Below, one piece after another: positions 46,745-56,080 of a DNA stretch of 64,000 bases. The notes beneath the pieces were generated by a model. It worked only from the letters and a program-made list of their open reading frames with translations. It did no database searches and was not told the origin of the DNA. The DNA is from Sneathiella sp. P13V-1 (GTDB lineage: Bacteria; Pseudomonadota; Alphaproteobacteria; Sneathiellales; Sneathiellaceae). The stretch's first letter is position 1. The number at the start of each line of letters is the position of its first letter. The position numbers and the translations under genes were made by a program. The stretch covers positions 1-64,000 of the forward strand of contig NZ_WYEU01000005.1 of the NCBI RefSeq assembly GCF_015143595.1. Reading direction: 5' to 3'.

Positions 46745-46774
46745 TTGACGCCTTGGTGACTTTATCGTTATCAG
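46745..46774 (+). promoter_or_regulatory. Candidate promoter of the HAD gene
   Basis: TTGACG (46745-46750), 18 bases, TATCAG (46769-46774), about 38 bases before the ATG at 46812. Confidence 0.4.
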
Positions 46775-46811
46775 AGGGCGCTGATGATGAATTTATGAGG
46801 TTGGAGACAGA

Positions 46812-47690
46812 ATGTCTTTCAAGATTGTTCCAGGGCTTTCGTCCTTCGCAGAAAACTATGATGCTTATATTCTGGATTTGTGGGGGGTTGTCCACAATGG
46901 TGTGCGGCCTTATCCTGGTGCGTTGGAATGTATGGCGAAGTTGCGTGAAAGCGGTAAACCTCTTTTGCTTCTGTCAAACGCTCCGCGTACAAACGGTTTT
47001 GTGCGTGAGTTCCTTAAAGGGATTGGTGTGCCAGAGGATGCATACGACCAAATCCTGACTTCCGGCGACATGACGCGCTTGGTCTTATCTGAGAAACGCT
47101 TTCCTTTTCTGGAAGGTAAGGGACTGAAATTTTATCAGTTCGGTGCGGAAAAAGATAAAGGGTTGGATGACGGTCTGGATTATATCAAGACGAAAGATTT
47201 GGCTGCGGCTGATTTCCTGATCTGTACAGGGCTCGCGAAAGATGAAGTTGAAACCCCGGAAGATTATCGTGACCTGCTAACAGAAGCCGCCTCTTACAAA
47301 TTACCTATGTTATGTGCGAACCCCGATCTTACGGTTATGAAGGGGGATAACATTCAGTATTGCGCCGGTGCTCTTGCCAAGCTTTATGAAGAGGAACTCG
47401 GCGGTACTGTTGAGCTGTTTGGAAAGCCCTACCCTTGGGCCTACAAGATGTCAATGGAGAAACTTGGCGTTTCAGATCCATCTAAAATTCTGGCTGTCGG
47501 GGATAGCATGCGCACTGATATCAAAGGTGCATCTGGTATGGGGATCGATAACGTGCTGGTAAGCGGCGGTATCCATGCGGAAGAGTGGGAACTAAACCCG
47601 GGAGATCATCCGTCTGATGCCCAAGTCCAAGAGATTACCGAAGATTATGGTTTCGCGCCAACTTATGTTGTCGGGCATATGATCTGGTAG
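46812..47690 (+). CDS. HAD-superfamily class IIA hydrolase (TIGR01459-like)
   Basis: A 292-residue HAD protein. The nucleophile motif reads LDLWGVVHNG, with the DLWG variant typical of the TIGR01459 group; motif II is LLLSNAPR; the late motif is AVGDSMRTDIKGA. It resembles NagD/4-nitrophenylphosphatase relatives, which remove phosphate from small molecules. The substrate is unknown. It converges on cheZ. Confidence 0.88.
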   Translation: MSFKIVPGLSSFAENYDAYILDLWGVVHNGVRPYPGALECMAKLRESGKPLLLLSNAPRTNGFVREFLKGIGVPEDAYDQILTSGDMTRLVLSEKRFPFLEGKGLKFYQFGAEKDKGLDDGLDYIKTKDLAAADFLICTGLAKDEVETPEDYRDLLTEAASYKLPMLCANPDLTVMKGDNIQYCAGALAKLYEEELGGTVELFGKPYPWAYKMSMEKLGVSDPSKILAVGDSMRTDIKGASGMGIDNVLVSGGIHAEEWELNPGDHPSDAQVQEITEDYGFAPTYVVGHMIW

Positions 47691-47696
47691 GAAATG

Positions 47697-47729
47697 AAAA
47701 CGACGCGCTTTAGTTAAAGAGCGCGTCGA
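47697..47729 (-). terminator. Terminator of cheY-cheZ
   Basis: CGACGCGCT / AGCGCGTCG, a 9-bp stem, overlaps the final codons and stop of cheZ and is followed by TTTT on the minus strand. Confidence 0.6.
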
Positions 47730-48345
47730 TATCGTCCTGGTCAATTGTCTCCCCAGGCTCTAGATCTTTTTTAGCTTCTTTCTTTTCAGAAGGTGCTTCT
47801 ACTTCATCATCTGCAGCTTCGGCTATAGGCGCCTCATCAAACATGCTGTCGACATAGTTCTGATCAACACCTTCGCCTTCCAGCGCTGGGCCGTTCAGAA
47901 GCGCAGCTTCGCCTGTGCGATCATCTTCAGAAGGTGCTTCGCCCTTATCATCATGTCCCCACGCAGAGGACAGCTTATCCAGATAGGATTCGATATATTC
48001 AAGCGTTGAGACAACCTTACTGATGCGTTGACCTGTGATGTCCTGAAAAGAGCAGGCTTCGAAGATTTCCATACAGGCGTCGTTCACGACATCTGCCTCG
48101 GTAACGCGTGCGTCCATTATGCGCTCAGTCGCTTCCATGATCTGATTGGTTGCAGATTCGGTCGCTTGAACGATAGCATCCAACTCTTTTCCCGCACGGG
48201 GAAGTTTGTCTTGCTTGATGTCCGCAGGCTTAATCTGTGAAATCTCAGCCCTCGCGTTCACAATGAACTGCACGAGATCGCGACAATCCTTGTGGAGACT
48301 ATCAATCTCGTGCTGGAGAGCTTCGACTTCAGATTTGGAGGTCAT
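47710..48345 (-). CDS. cheZ: CheZ-like CheY phosphatase with an extended acidic tail
   Basis: A 211-residue protein. A helical N-terminal region leads to CSFQDITGQRI (99-108); D102 and Q106 match the catalytic pair of CheZ. The tail after 130 is acidic and disordered and ends IDQDDIDALFN. A second similar stretch, VDQNYVDSMFD, lies at 160-170. Both resemble the N-terminal CheY-binding peptide of FliM (LSQxEIDALL). Its ATG overlaps the cheY stop by one base, so the pair is coupled. Confidence 0.85.
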   Translation of the reverse strand: MTSKSEVEALQHEIDSLHKDCRDLVQFIVNARAEISQIKPADIKQDKLPRAGKELDAIVQATESATNQIMEATERIMDARVTEADVVNDACMEIFEACSFQDITGQRISKVVSTLEYIESYLDKLSSAWGHDDKGEAPSEDDRTGEAALLNGPALEGEGVDQNYVDSMFDEAPIAEAADDEVEAPSEKKEAKKDLEPGETIDQDDIDALFN

Positions 48346-48731
48346 TAGAAGTCGCCCAGAACCGCTGACATTTTGGTTTTCAAAGTAGCAGCATTGAAAG
48401 GCTTGACGATGTAGTTGTTTACACCGGCTTTCTTGGCTGCGATCACGTTGTCAGTCTTTGATTCGGCTGTGATCATAATGAAGGGTGTCGCTTTCAGGGC
48501 TTCATCGCTTCGGACTTCCTGAAGGAGCTGATAACCTGTCATAGGTTCCATGTTCCAGTCGGAGATAATAAGCCCGTATTGTTTTGTGCGCATTTTCGCA
48601 AGGGCCGCAGAACCGTCCGTCGCTTCGTCCACATTGTCAAAACCCAACTGCTTCAGCAGGTTACGAATAATGCGAAGCATCGTTTTATAGTCATCGATGA
48701 TCAGGATCGGCATGTTCATATCGACAGCCAT
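48345..48731 (-). CDS. cheY: Chemotaxis response regulator CheY
   Basis: A 128-residue stand-alone receiver domain. D13 and D14 bind Mg, D58 is the phosphorylation site (SDWNM), T88 and K110 complete the switch. It has no output domain, and the adjacent cheZ supports a motor-binding CheY. It leads a two-gene operon. No other che genes lie nearby. Confidence 0.93.
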   Translation of the reverse strand: MAVDMNMPILIIDDYKTMLRIIRNLLKQLGFDNVDEATDGSAALAKMRTKQYGLIISDWNMEPMTGYQLLQEVRSDEALKATPFIMITAESKTDNVIAAKKAGVNNYIVKPFNAATLKTKMSAVLGDF

Positions 48732-48927
48732 GGATATACCCTCTTGCTTAAGTAACGTTATAAAAAATAGTTTGCCAAACCCATGTGGTTCAGCGGGTTC
48801 TTGGGTAAACCCTACGGTTGGAAACTAAAAAAATGGTTAATGATGTTGAGCGGATGTCAGATAGTTCAAATTATTTGCAAAGTTTACTCTTACAAAGGCT
48901 TTTGATGCCGATTTTCCTCGGTAAGAC

Positions 48928-48957
48928 TTGCGAAAACTATATGATGGCCTTTATATT
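48928..48957 (+). promoter_or_regulatory. Candidate promoter of the MaoC-ribF operon
   Basis: TTGCGA (48928-48933), 18 bases, TATATT (48952-48957). The predicted start is about 25 bases before the ATG at 48990. The -35 box is weak. Confidence 0.35.
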
Positions 48958-48989
48958 GCGTTGCAAAAATAACTGAAGAAAGTGTGGGC

Positions 48990-49424
48990 ATGTCTGGAGC
49001 TGATAATTTACATGGTTACTATCTGGAAGATCTTGAAGTCGGAATGACGGCGGCATTTGCCAAGACGGTAACAGAGGCGGATATTGTTATGTTTGCCGGT
49101 GTCTCTGGGGATACGAACCCTGTGCACCTCAATGCGGATTTTGCCGCAGGCACTATGTTTAAAGAACGGATCGCACATGGAATGTTGTCGGCAAGTTTCC
49201 TGTCCACTGTGTTTGGAACAAAGCTGCCTGGTCCGGGTGCTATCTACATGCATCAGAGTTTGAACTTCAAGGCGCCTGTTCATATTGGTGATACTGTTAA
49301 TGCTTCTGTGACTTTGCGGGAAATTAATGGAAAGCGTGCGACATTTGATTGCATATGTGAAGTTGGCGAAACTGTCGTGCTGGATGGGGAAGCAACGCTG
49401 ATGGTTTCCAAACGCCCGTCATAA
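48990..49424 (+). CDS. MaoC-family (R)-specific enoyl-CoA hydratase
   Basis: A 144-residue hot-dog-fold protein of PhaJ size. The hydratase motif GDTNPVH supplies D41 and H46. It hydrates trans-2-enoyl-CoA to (R)-3-hydroxyacyl-CoA, often linking beta-oxidation to polyhydroxyalkanoate synthesis. ATG 48990 is preferred over an in-frame GTG six bases upstream. ribF starts 14 bases after its stop. Confidence 0.88.
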   Translation: MSGADNLHGYYLEDLEVGMTAAFAKTVTEADIVMFAGVSGDTNPVHLNADFAAGTMFKERIAHGMLSASFLSTVFGTKLPGPGAIYMHQSLNFKAPVHIGDTVNASVTLREINGKRATFDCICEVGETVVLDGEATLMVSKRPS

Positions 49425-49438
49425 CTGGTGGAACATCC

Positions 49439-50431
49439 ATGCAATTGTTGAGAAGCTGTGAAAATGTCCCAGAGGACTTAAAAGGTCTTGTTCTTGCGAT
49501 CGGGAACTTTGATGGTGTCCATCGCGGGCATCAGGCTGTGATTGCAACAGCCCAAAAAGAAGCAGACAAACACTCTGTCCCTTCCGGTGTGCTTACGTTT
49601 GAGCCACATTCGCGTGAGTTTTTTGCGCCGGATGCACCGCCTATTCGCTTGTCTACCCTGGAGACACGTGCCGCACATCTCAATTGGCTTGGTGTTGATG
49701 TGATGGTTGCGCTGACCTTTGATTTGGAGTTTTCGCAAAAATCTGCTGAAGATTTCGTCAAAGACGTCCTTGTCGATGGCTTTGCAGTTAGTCATGTCGT
49801 CGTTGGCTATGATTTTATTTTTGGTCATAAGCGACAGGGGACAACTGTCATTCTTGCTGAACTTGGCAAGAAATATGGATTTGGGGTCACTGTCGTAGAA
49901 CCCGTTGGTGAAGAGACCATTATTTTCTCCTCCACAGAAATCCGAAAATGTCTTGAAGCGGGTGATCCGTTGAAAGCGGCAACACTTTTAGGGCATTGGT
50001 GGGAAGTTGATGGAACTGTAGAAAAAGGGGACCAACGTGGTCGCACCATCGGTTTTCCAACTGCGAATGTTCCCATCACGAATTACCAGCAACCTAAACT
50101 AGGGGTTTATGCTGTGCGGGTTGGAATGACAGCAGAGGATGGAACGACTTCATGGAGGGATGGTGTCGCCAACTATGGTCGCCGGCCTACATTTGACAAG
50201 GCGGATACGCTCTTGGAAGTGCATCTTCTGGATTTTAGCGGTGATCTTTATGGGCAGCATGTGCGTGTGGCATTTGTTGACTACATTCGGGAAGAGCGGA
50301 AGTTCAGCGGACTGGAGGCCCTTCAAACTCAAATTAAACTGGATGAGCAGGCAGCACGGAAAATCCTCAGCCGTGAAGATTACCGTCAGGATAAATATGC
50401 AGACAAGAAGCATCACCGGAAAAAGTCTTGA
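49439..50431 (+). CDS. ribF: Bifunctional riboflavin kinase/FMN adenylyltransferase
   Basis: A 330-residue enzyme making FMN and FAD. The N-terminal nucleotidyltransferase domain has GNFDGVHRGH and FSSTEIR; the C-terminal kinase domain has GRTIGFPTANV and ANYGRRPTF. It lies upstream of ileS and lspA, as in many proteobacteria. Confidence 0.96.
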   Translation: MQLLRSCENVPEDLKGLVLAIGNFDGVHRGHQAVIATAQKEADKHSVPSGVLTFEPHSREFFAPDAPPIRLSTLETRAAHLNWLGVDVMVALTFDLEFSQKSAEDFVKDVLVDGFAVSHVVVGYDFIFGHKRQGTTVILAELGKKYGFGVTVVEPVGEETIIFSSTEIRKCLEAGDPLKAATLLGHWWEVDGTVEKGDQRGRTIGFPTANVPITNYQQPKLGVYAVRVGMTAEDGTTSWRDGVANYGRRPTFDKADTLLEVHLLDFSGDLYGQHVRVAFVDYIREERKFSGLEALQTQIKLDEQAARKILSREDYRQDKYADKKHHRKKS

Positions 50432-50692
50432 AAGTGATCTTAATCCTTGCTCGACAGGGGTTGGTTGACTTGTTAAAAAGGGCCCATGTTTGATAATTGT
50501 CAGAGCAGCATCGGTGTAATACGCCTTGGCGGCGCCATATGCCGAATTATTTGCCCGGCCTTTCGTTAAAAGGCCGGGAGTAAAGGCGCACGCTCGACGT
50601 ACGCGCCGACCTTTCTGAAAGTTTGTATCTATTCGTATCGTTCCGGGTGTGATGCCCGTGAAACCATATTACTGTTAGGATCAGTTCGCCAG
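50432..50692 (+). promoter_or_regulatory. ileS leader region with two GC-rich hairpins
   Basis: The 261 bases between ribF and ileS hold a 10-bp perfect stem, CCCGGCCTTT / AAAGGCCGGG (50554-50578), then a second stem, GGCGC / GCGCC (about 50584-50607), ending some 85 bases before the ileS ATG. The first stem lacks a T-run, so it is not a standard terminator. TTGACT at 50465 may be a -35 box, but no -10 fits well. I do not recognise a known riboswitch or T-box. Confidence 0.4.
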
Positions 50693-53515
50693 ATGAGCAC
50701 TGACTATAAAAATACCATTCGCCTTCCTAAAACAAGTTTCCCCATGAAGGCCGGCTTGCCCAACAAAGAACCAGGGTTGTTAAAGCGTTGGGAAGATATG
50801 GATCTGTTTGGCAAATTGCGTGAACAGTCTATGGACCGTGAACAATATGTGCTGCATGATGGCCCTCCTTATGCGAACGGCCATTTGCATATGGGCCATG
50901 CTCTTAACAAAGTGCTGAAAGACGTTATCAACCGCTCACAGCAGATGATGGGAAAGAATGCCCACTATATTCCGGGTTGGGATTGCCACGGATTGCCTAT
51001 TGAATGGAAAATTGAAGAAAAATATCGCAAGGAAGGCAAAAATAAAGACGAGGTTCCTGTTGTTGAGTTTCGTCAGGAATGCCGTGAGTTCGCAGCGAAA
51101 TGGGTTGAAATTCAAAAAGAAGAATTTAAACGTCTTGGCGTAGAGGGCGATTGGGATAACCCATATCTCACCATGAGTTATGACGCGGAAGCCCAAATCG
51201 TTCGGGAGCTATTGAAATTCTCCATGAACGGTGGACTTTATCGCGGATCCAAACCGGTAATGTGGTCCCCGGTTGAAAAGACAGCTTTGGCTGAGGCTGA
51301 AGTTGAATATCACGACCATACTTCAACAACCATTTATGTGCGCTTCCCAGTAAAAGAAGGTGCCGACGAATTTAAGGGTTCCAGCGTTGTTATCTGGACG
51401 ACAACTCCATGGACGATGCCAGGTAACCGCGCCATCGCCTATGGCCTTGAAATCAACTATGTAGGGATCGAAGTCAAAGCTGCAGAAGAAGGCTCGCTTG
51501 CAAAAGTTGGCGAGAAGCTCCTTGTGGCGGAAGATCTGCTTGAAGAGATTTGCAAAGAAGCCGGTATCGAAGAACATAGTGTTTTCTGGACAGGAACTGG
51601 CGATAAACTTAAGGGTTTGATCTGTCACCATCCTTTTGCAGGTCAGGGCTATGATTTCGATGTGCCGTTACTGGATGGCGATCATGTTACTGTTGATGCG
51701 GGTACAGGTTTTGTACACACCGCACCAGGCCATGGTCAGGAAGACTATGAGGTTGGTCTTCGCTACAACTTGGAAATCCCTCAAACCGTTGATGAAGACG
51801 GCACCTTCTTCAAACATGTACCGCTTTTAGCCGGTCAGCATGTTTACAAATGTAACGATCATGTAGCGGATATTCTAGAAGAAGCTGGGGCGTTGTTGAA
51901 GCGTGGTAAGATCAAGCACTCTTACCCACATTCCTGGCGCTCCAAAGCCCCACTGATTTATCGCAATACAAGTCAGTGGTTTGTCTCTATGGAAACCAAT
52001 GATCTTCGCAAAAAGGCACTCAAAGCGATTGATGATACCAAGTGGTATCCAAAATCAGGTCACCGCCGCCTTTACAGCATGGTGGAAAACCGCCCTGACT
52101 GGGTGCTTTCCCGTCAGCGTGCATGGGGGGTTCCGATCACTGTATTTGTAAATAAGGAAACCGCCGAGATTTTGCGTGATGAAGAAGTCAACGCGCGGAT
52201 CGTTAAAATTATGGAGGAAGAAGGCGCGGATGCGTGGTTCGATTCTCCTGCGTCCCGTTTCCTTGGAAATGACTATCAGCCGGAAGACTATGAAATGGTC
52301 ATGGATATTCTGGACGTATGGTTTGATTCTGGCAGTACCCACGCCTTTACTCTGGAAAATCGTCCTGAAATGAAATGGCCTGCGGACCTTTATCTGGAAG
52401 GTACAGATCAACATCGTGGGTGGTTCCACTCCTCCTTGCTGGAATCATGCGGTACACGCGGCCGGGCACCATATGATGGGGTGCTGACACACGGTTTCGT
52501 GCTGGATGATAAAGGGCGCAAAATGTCCAAATCATTGGGCAATATCGTTGCACCTGAAAAAATCATCAAACAAAGTGGTGCAGACATCCTACGTTTGTGG
52601 GTGGTTGCATCTGATTACACCGATGATGTTCGCATCGGTAATGAAATCCTTCAAGGTCAAATGGATGCCTACCGACGTCTGCGTAATACGTTGCGTTACA
52701 TCCTTGGAAATCTGGCGGATTGGGATGATGCGGAAAAAGTAGCCACAGATGACATGCCTGAGTTGGAGCGCTGGGTTCTGCATCGTCTTTCTGAGTTGGA
52801 TGAGCAGGTTCGTGCAAACTGCAATTCATATGAATTTAGCCGCTTGTTCACGACTATTCATAATTTCTGTACACTTGAGCTTTCTGCCTTCTACTTCGAT
52901 ATCCGCAAAGATGTGCTTTATTGTGACGATGTTGACGGTATTGAACGCCGTGCGGCCCGTACAGTTCTCGATCAGCTTTTCCACTGTCTGACTTCGTGGC
53001 TGGCGCCAGTTTTGGTTTTCACAATGGAAGAAACATGGCTATCCCGTTTCCCAAGTGACGACTGGTCCGTTCATATGAATCAGTTCCCAGAAATTCCGGC
53101 AGATTGGCGCAACGCTGAATTGGATGCCAAATGGACCAAGATCCGTGCGTTCCGTAAAGTGGTGACAGGTGCCTTGGAAGTGGAGCGCCGCGAAAAACGC
53201 ATCGGGTCCAGTTTGCAAGCTGCGCCAACCGTTTATGTAAGTGCAGAATATGAAGCCCTTCTTGAAGGTTTGCCGCTTGCAGATATCTGCATCGCTTCAG
53301 CACTAGCACTTTCAACTGATCAGGCACCTGCTGGTGCGTTCACATTGGACGATGTAGAAGGTGTAGCAGTAGTCTCCGCCTTGGCTGAAGGTGAAAAGTG
53401 TGATCGCTGTTGGAAGATATTGGACGATGTGGGATCGAACGAAGACCACCCGACACTGTGTGGTCGCTGCGCGGATGTTGTTTCCAATATGGATCTGGAA
53501 GAGGAGGCTTCTTGA
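50693..53515 (+). CDS. ileS: Isoleucyl-tRNA synthetase
   Basis: A 940-residue class Ia synthetase. The HIGH motif reads HMGH (66-69), KMSKS is near 610, and the CP1 editing domain lies between (WTTTPWTMPGN). The C-terminal zinc finger CDRCWK...CGRC is present. Full length for the bacterial type with zinc finger. lspA overlaps its last four bases. Confidence 0.98.
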   Translation: MSTDYKNTIRLPKTSFPMKAGLPNKEPGLLKRWEDMDLFGKLREQSMDREQYVLHDGPPYANGHLHMGHALNKVLKDVINRSQQMMGKNAHYIPGWDCHGLPIEWKIEEKYRKEGKNKDEVPVVEFRQECREFAAKWVEIQKEEFKRLGVEGDWDNPYLTMSYDAEAQIVRELLKFSMNGGLYRGSKPVMWSPVEKTALAEAEVEYHDHTSTTIYVRFPVKEGADEFKGSSVVIWTTTPWTMPGNRAIAYGLEINYVGIEVKAAEEGSLAKVGEKLLVAEDLLEEICKEAGIEEHSVFWTGTGDKLKGLICHHPFAGQGYDFDVPLLDGDHVTVDAGTGFVHTAPGHGQEDYEVGLRYNLEIPQTVDEDGTFFKHVPLLAGQHVYKCNDHVADILEEAGALLKRGKIKHSYPHSWRSKAPLIYRNTSQWFVSMETNDLRKKALKAIDDTKWYPKSGHRRLYSMVENRPDWVLSRQRAWGVPITVFVNKETAEILRDEEVNARIVKIMEEEGADAWFDSPASRFLGNDYQPEDYEMVMDILDVWFDSGSTHAFTLENRPEMKWPADLYLEGTDQHRGWFHSSLLESCGTRGRAPYDGVLTHGFVLDDKGRKMSKSLGNIVAPEKIIKQSGADILRLWVVASDYTDDVRIGNEILQGQMDAYRRLRNTLRYILGNLADWDDAEKVATDDMPELERWVLHRLSELDEQVRANCNSYEFSRLFTTIHNFCTLELSAFYFDIRKDVLYCDDVDGIERRAARTVLDQLFHCLTSWLAPVLVFTMEETWLSRFPSDDWSVHMNQFPEIPADWRNAELDAKWTKIRAFRKVVTGALEVERREKRIGSSLQAAPTVYVSAEYEALLEGLPLADICIASALALSTDQAPAGAFTLDDVEGVAVVSALAEGEKCDRCWKILDDVGSNEDHPTLCGRCADVVSNMDLEEEAS

Positions 53516-53997
53516 GCAAGCCGTTTAAACTTGGTTTGATCGTCGCGGTTATATCTGTGGCGATCGACCAGATCTTCAAGATCAACATGGTTGAATTTAT
53601 GGCCGGCCATCCTTATGGGATTGAGGTCACTTCTTTCTTCCGACTTGTGATGGTCTGGAACAGTGGTGTGAGCTTTGGTATGTTCTCAGGCGGTGAACAG
53701 ACCCGCCTTTTCCTTATCGCTATTTCCACTGTTATCAGCCTTATATTGCTCGTCTGGCTTTACCGATCCGATCGGAAATTTCTGTCGACAGGGATTGGTT
53801 TGGTACTGGGTGGTGCAGTTGGCAATATCATAGACCGTATCCATTATGGGCGGGTCGCTGATTTCTTCGATTTCGATCTTTATTTTATGAGATGGCCTGC
53901 CTTTAACATTGCAGACATTGCAATTGTTTGCGGCGTCGCCATATTATTGGTCGATAGCTTGTTTTTTGATGAAAAATCGACTAAAAATGAAGCCTGA
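53512..53997 (+). CDS. lspA: Lipoprotein signal peptidase
   Basis: A 161-residue membrane aspartyl peptidase with four helices that cleaves signal peptides of prolipoproteins. WNSGVSFG is the family motif; D108 (GNIIDR) and D135 (FNIAD) form the catalytic dyad. The start is TTG 53512, overlapping the ileS stop by four bases, with GGAGG four bases upstream; no ATG fits. The lipoprotein gene just downstream would be a substrate. Confidence 0.94.
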   Translation: MSKPFKLGLIVAVISVAIDQIFKINMVEFMAGHPYGIEVTSFFRLVMVWNSGVSFGMFSGGEQTRLFLIAISTVISLILLVWLYRSDRKFLSTGIGLVLGGAVGNIIDRIHYGRVADFFDFDLYFMRWPAFNIADIAIVCGVAILLVDSLFFDEKSTKNEA

Positions 53998-54011
53998 TTT
54001 TGGGGGCAAGT

Positions 54012-54602
54012 ATGGCTGACACAAAAAAAATCTTCGCAGTAGCGGCAATTTCAATCGGTGCATTGACCCTTGCAGGGTGTGACAGTACGCGTCAGGCACT
54101 TGGCATTGATGGAAAAAAGGCGCCTGATGAATTTGCGGTTATCACGAAAGCCCCATTGATTATTCCACCTGATTTCACCCTTCGTCCGCCAACCCCTGGG
54201 CAGCGAAGCCCACGTGATGAACTAGCGCGTAATAATGCGCAAACTGCCCTGCTGGGACGTAGTTCTTCCAATGGGGTGATTACGCAGCAGGAGGCACGTG
54301 CGGCGGGTACGTCTGCCGGGGAACTTGCATTGCTTCGTCAGGCTGATGCGGAAAATGTGGACAGTTCCATTCGCGAGATAGTCAACCGCGAAACATCTGT
54401 TCTTGCCGAAAACGACAATTCTCTTCTTGAAAAAGTAATGTTCTGGCAGAAACAACCAAAGTTCGGAACAGTTGTTGATCCGACTAAAGAACAGAAGCGA
54501 ATCCAGGAAAATGCAGCGCTTGGTAACTCCGCGTCTGACGGTGGCGACACACCTATTATTGAACGGAAGAAACGGGCCCTTCTTGAAGGCTTGTTTGACT
54601 AA
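54012..54602 (+). CDS. DUF3035-like lipoprotein
   Basis: A 196-residue lipoprotein with lipobox LAGC (signal peptide about 1-22). KAPDEFAVITKAPLIIPPDFTLRPPTPG is the core of DUF3035. The rest is polar and probably flexible. ATG 54012 is preferred over TTG 54000 because GGGGG then lies five bases upstream. Its position between lspA and the M16 pair is conserved in the class; function unknown. Confidence 0.88.
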   Translation: MADTKKIFAVAAISIGALTLAGCDSTRQALGIDGKKAPDEFAVITKAPLIIPPDFTLRPPTPGQRSPRDELARNNAQTALLGRSSSNGVITQQEARAAGTSAGELALLRQADAENVDSSIREIVNRETSVLAENDNSLLEKVMFWQKQPKFGTVVDPTKEQKRIQENAALGNSASDGGDTPIIERKKRALLEGLFD

Positions 54603-54626
54603 GCAAGACACCAAAACAATGCGTCT

Positions 54627-54657
54627 TTGACAGGAACGTGATGCGAGGCAGAAAAAT
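54627..54657 (+). promoter_or_regulatory. Candidate promoter of the M16 peptidase pair
   Basis: A perfect TTGACA (54627-54632) and AAAAAT (54652-54657) with a long 19-base spacer, about 65 bases before the ATG at 54721. Confidence 0.35.
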
Positions 54658-54720
54658 ATGCCTTGCAAAGGACACATTCTGTTCTTTTATTAGAAGAAAT
54701 TCTTATCAATCGAGAGACGT

Positions 54721-56079
54721 ATGTTGAAGAGATTATCTGCAGTCATTCTCCTGATTTCTGTGTCCCTTTTTTTGGGTGGAAATGCCTTCGCCAAAGAGGG
54801 GGACGGAGTTCCCAAATTATTTAACCCAAAAACAACAACGCTCAAAAATGGGCTCGAAGTGGTCGTTATTGAAGACCAGCGGGCGCCTGTTGTTACCCAT
54901 ATGGTTTGGTATCGCATCGGTGCCGCAGATGAGCCGCCAGGGAAATCTGGAATTGCGCATTTCCTTGAACATCTGATGTTTAAAGGAACAAAGAATATCC
55001 CGCCAGGGAGGTTCTCGGAAATTGTGGCTGAGAATGGGGGGCAGGATAATGCTTTCACTAGTCAGGATTACACGGCCTATTACCAGAATGCCAGTAAAGA
55101 CAAGCTGCCTCTGCTGATGGAGCTGGAATCTGATCGAATGCAGGGCCTTATCCTTAATGATGAGGCTGTTGGAGCTGAGCTTCAGGTTGTATTGGAGGAG
55201 CGTTCCCAGCGTACTGACAACAACCCAAGAGGATTATTCGCAGAGCAGTTTAACGCCGCGAAATATCTGGCGCACCCTTATGGCATTCCAGTTATTGGTT
55301 GGCGTCATGAGCTGGAAAAATTGACCACGCAAGACGCCATTGACTGGTACAAAAAATATTATGCGCCCAATAATGCGATCCTTGTTGTTGCGGGGGATGT
55401 GGAAGCTGAAGAAGTCTTTGCTTTGGCGAGAAAGTACTATGGCAAAGCGGTGCCACAAGAAATTCCAGAACGCGCTCGCCTCCAAGAGCCGCCACAAATC
55501 GCAAAACGTACTGTAGTGATGTATGATAAACGTGTGCGGCAACCTTCATGGCAGCAATCTTATCTGGCACCTGTTGAAAGAAGCACAAGCATTAAACAGG
55601 TGAGAGCACTGGAAGTCCTCAACAATATCTTAAGCGAAGGCCCGACAAGCCGCCTTTACTCGAAGCTGGTCATTAAAGACAAGGTGGCTGTGGGTGTCGG
55701 CAGTTATTATGACAGTTCGAGTTTCGATCCGTCTTCTTTCGTCTTTTATGGAACACCAGCGAACGGAATTTCAGTTGAAGAACTGGAAAAAGCGGTCCAT
55801 TTGATAATTCGCGATGTTTTGGAAAATGGCGTGAGCGATGAAGAGATCAAGACCGCCAAAACACGGATGCTCGCCTCAGCAATTTATGCACGAGACAGTC
55901 TAAGTACAGCGGCCAACATCTTCGGCGGTGCCTTGGCGCAGGGGACAAAAATTGAAAATGTGGTCAATTGGCCTTCCCAGATTTCAGACGTAACAAAGCA
56001 AGAGGTGATCGACGCAGCGAGACAGGTCTTCGTAGAAGAGCGTTCTGTTGTTGGTAAATTGCTGCCGGAGGAAAAATAG
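54721..56079 (+). CDS. M16-family zinc metallopeptidase, active subunit
   Basis: A 452-residue secreted or periplasmic peptidase with a signal peptide ending near NAFAK. The inverted zinc motif HFLEH gives H80, E83 and H84, with the distal Glu in the VVLEERS region. It is the catalytic partner of the downstream M16 protein, and together they probably form a processing-peptidase-like heterodimer. The next gene starts one base after its stop. Confidence 0.92.
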   Translation: MLKRLSAVILLISVSLFLGGNAFAKEGDGVPKLFNPKTTTLKNGLEVVVIEDQRAPVVTHMVWYRIGAADEPPGKSGIAHFLEHLMFKGTKNIPPGRFSEIVAENGGQDNAFTSQDYTAYYQNASKDKLPLLMELESDRMQGLILNDEAVGAELQVVLEERSQRTDNNPRGLFAEQFNAAKYLAHPYGIPVIGWRHELEKLTTQDAIDWYKKYYAPNNAILVVAGDVEAEEVFALARKYYGKAVPQEIPERARLQEPPQIAKRTVVMYDKRVRQPSWQQSYLAPVERSTSIKQVRALEVLNNILSEGPTSRLYSKLVIKDKVAVGVGSYYDSSSFDPSSFVFYGTPANGISVEELEKAVHLIIRDVLENGVSDEEIKTAKTRMLASAIYARDSLSTAANIFGGALAQGTKIENVVNWPSQISDVTKQEVIDAARQVFVEERSVVGKLLPEEK

Positions 56080-56080
56080 G

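Noticed and set aside
46753-47058. A 101-codon open frame overlapping the HAD gene start
   Set aside because: It is out of frame with the well-supported HAD protein and has no recognisable domain or ribosome binding site.
48826-48840. CtrA-like site (TTAA-N7-TTTA on the minus strand) upstream of cheY; a similar match at 19467-19481
   Set aside because: Matches with one mismatch in the eight fixed bases are expected many times in 64 kb, so neither is evidence on its own.
50432-50692. T-box leader for ileS
   Set aside because: No T-box consensus or antiterminator with a terminator U-run is visible, and T-boxes are rare outside Gram-positive bacteria.
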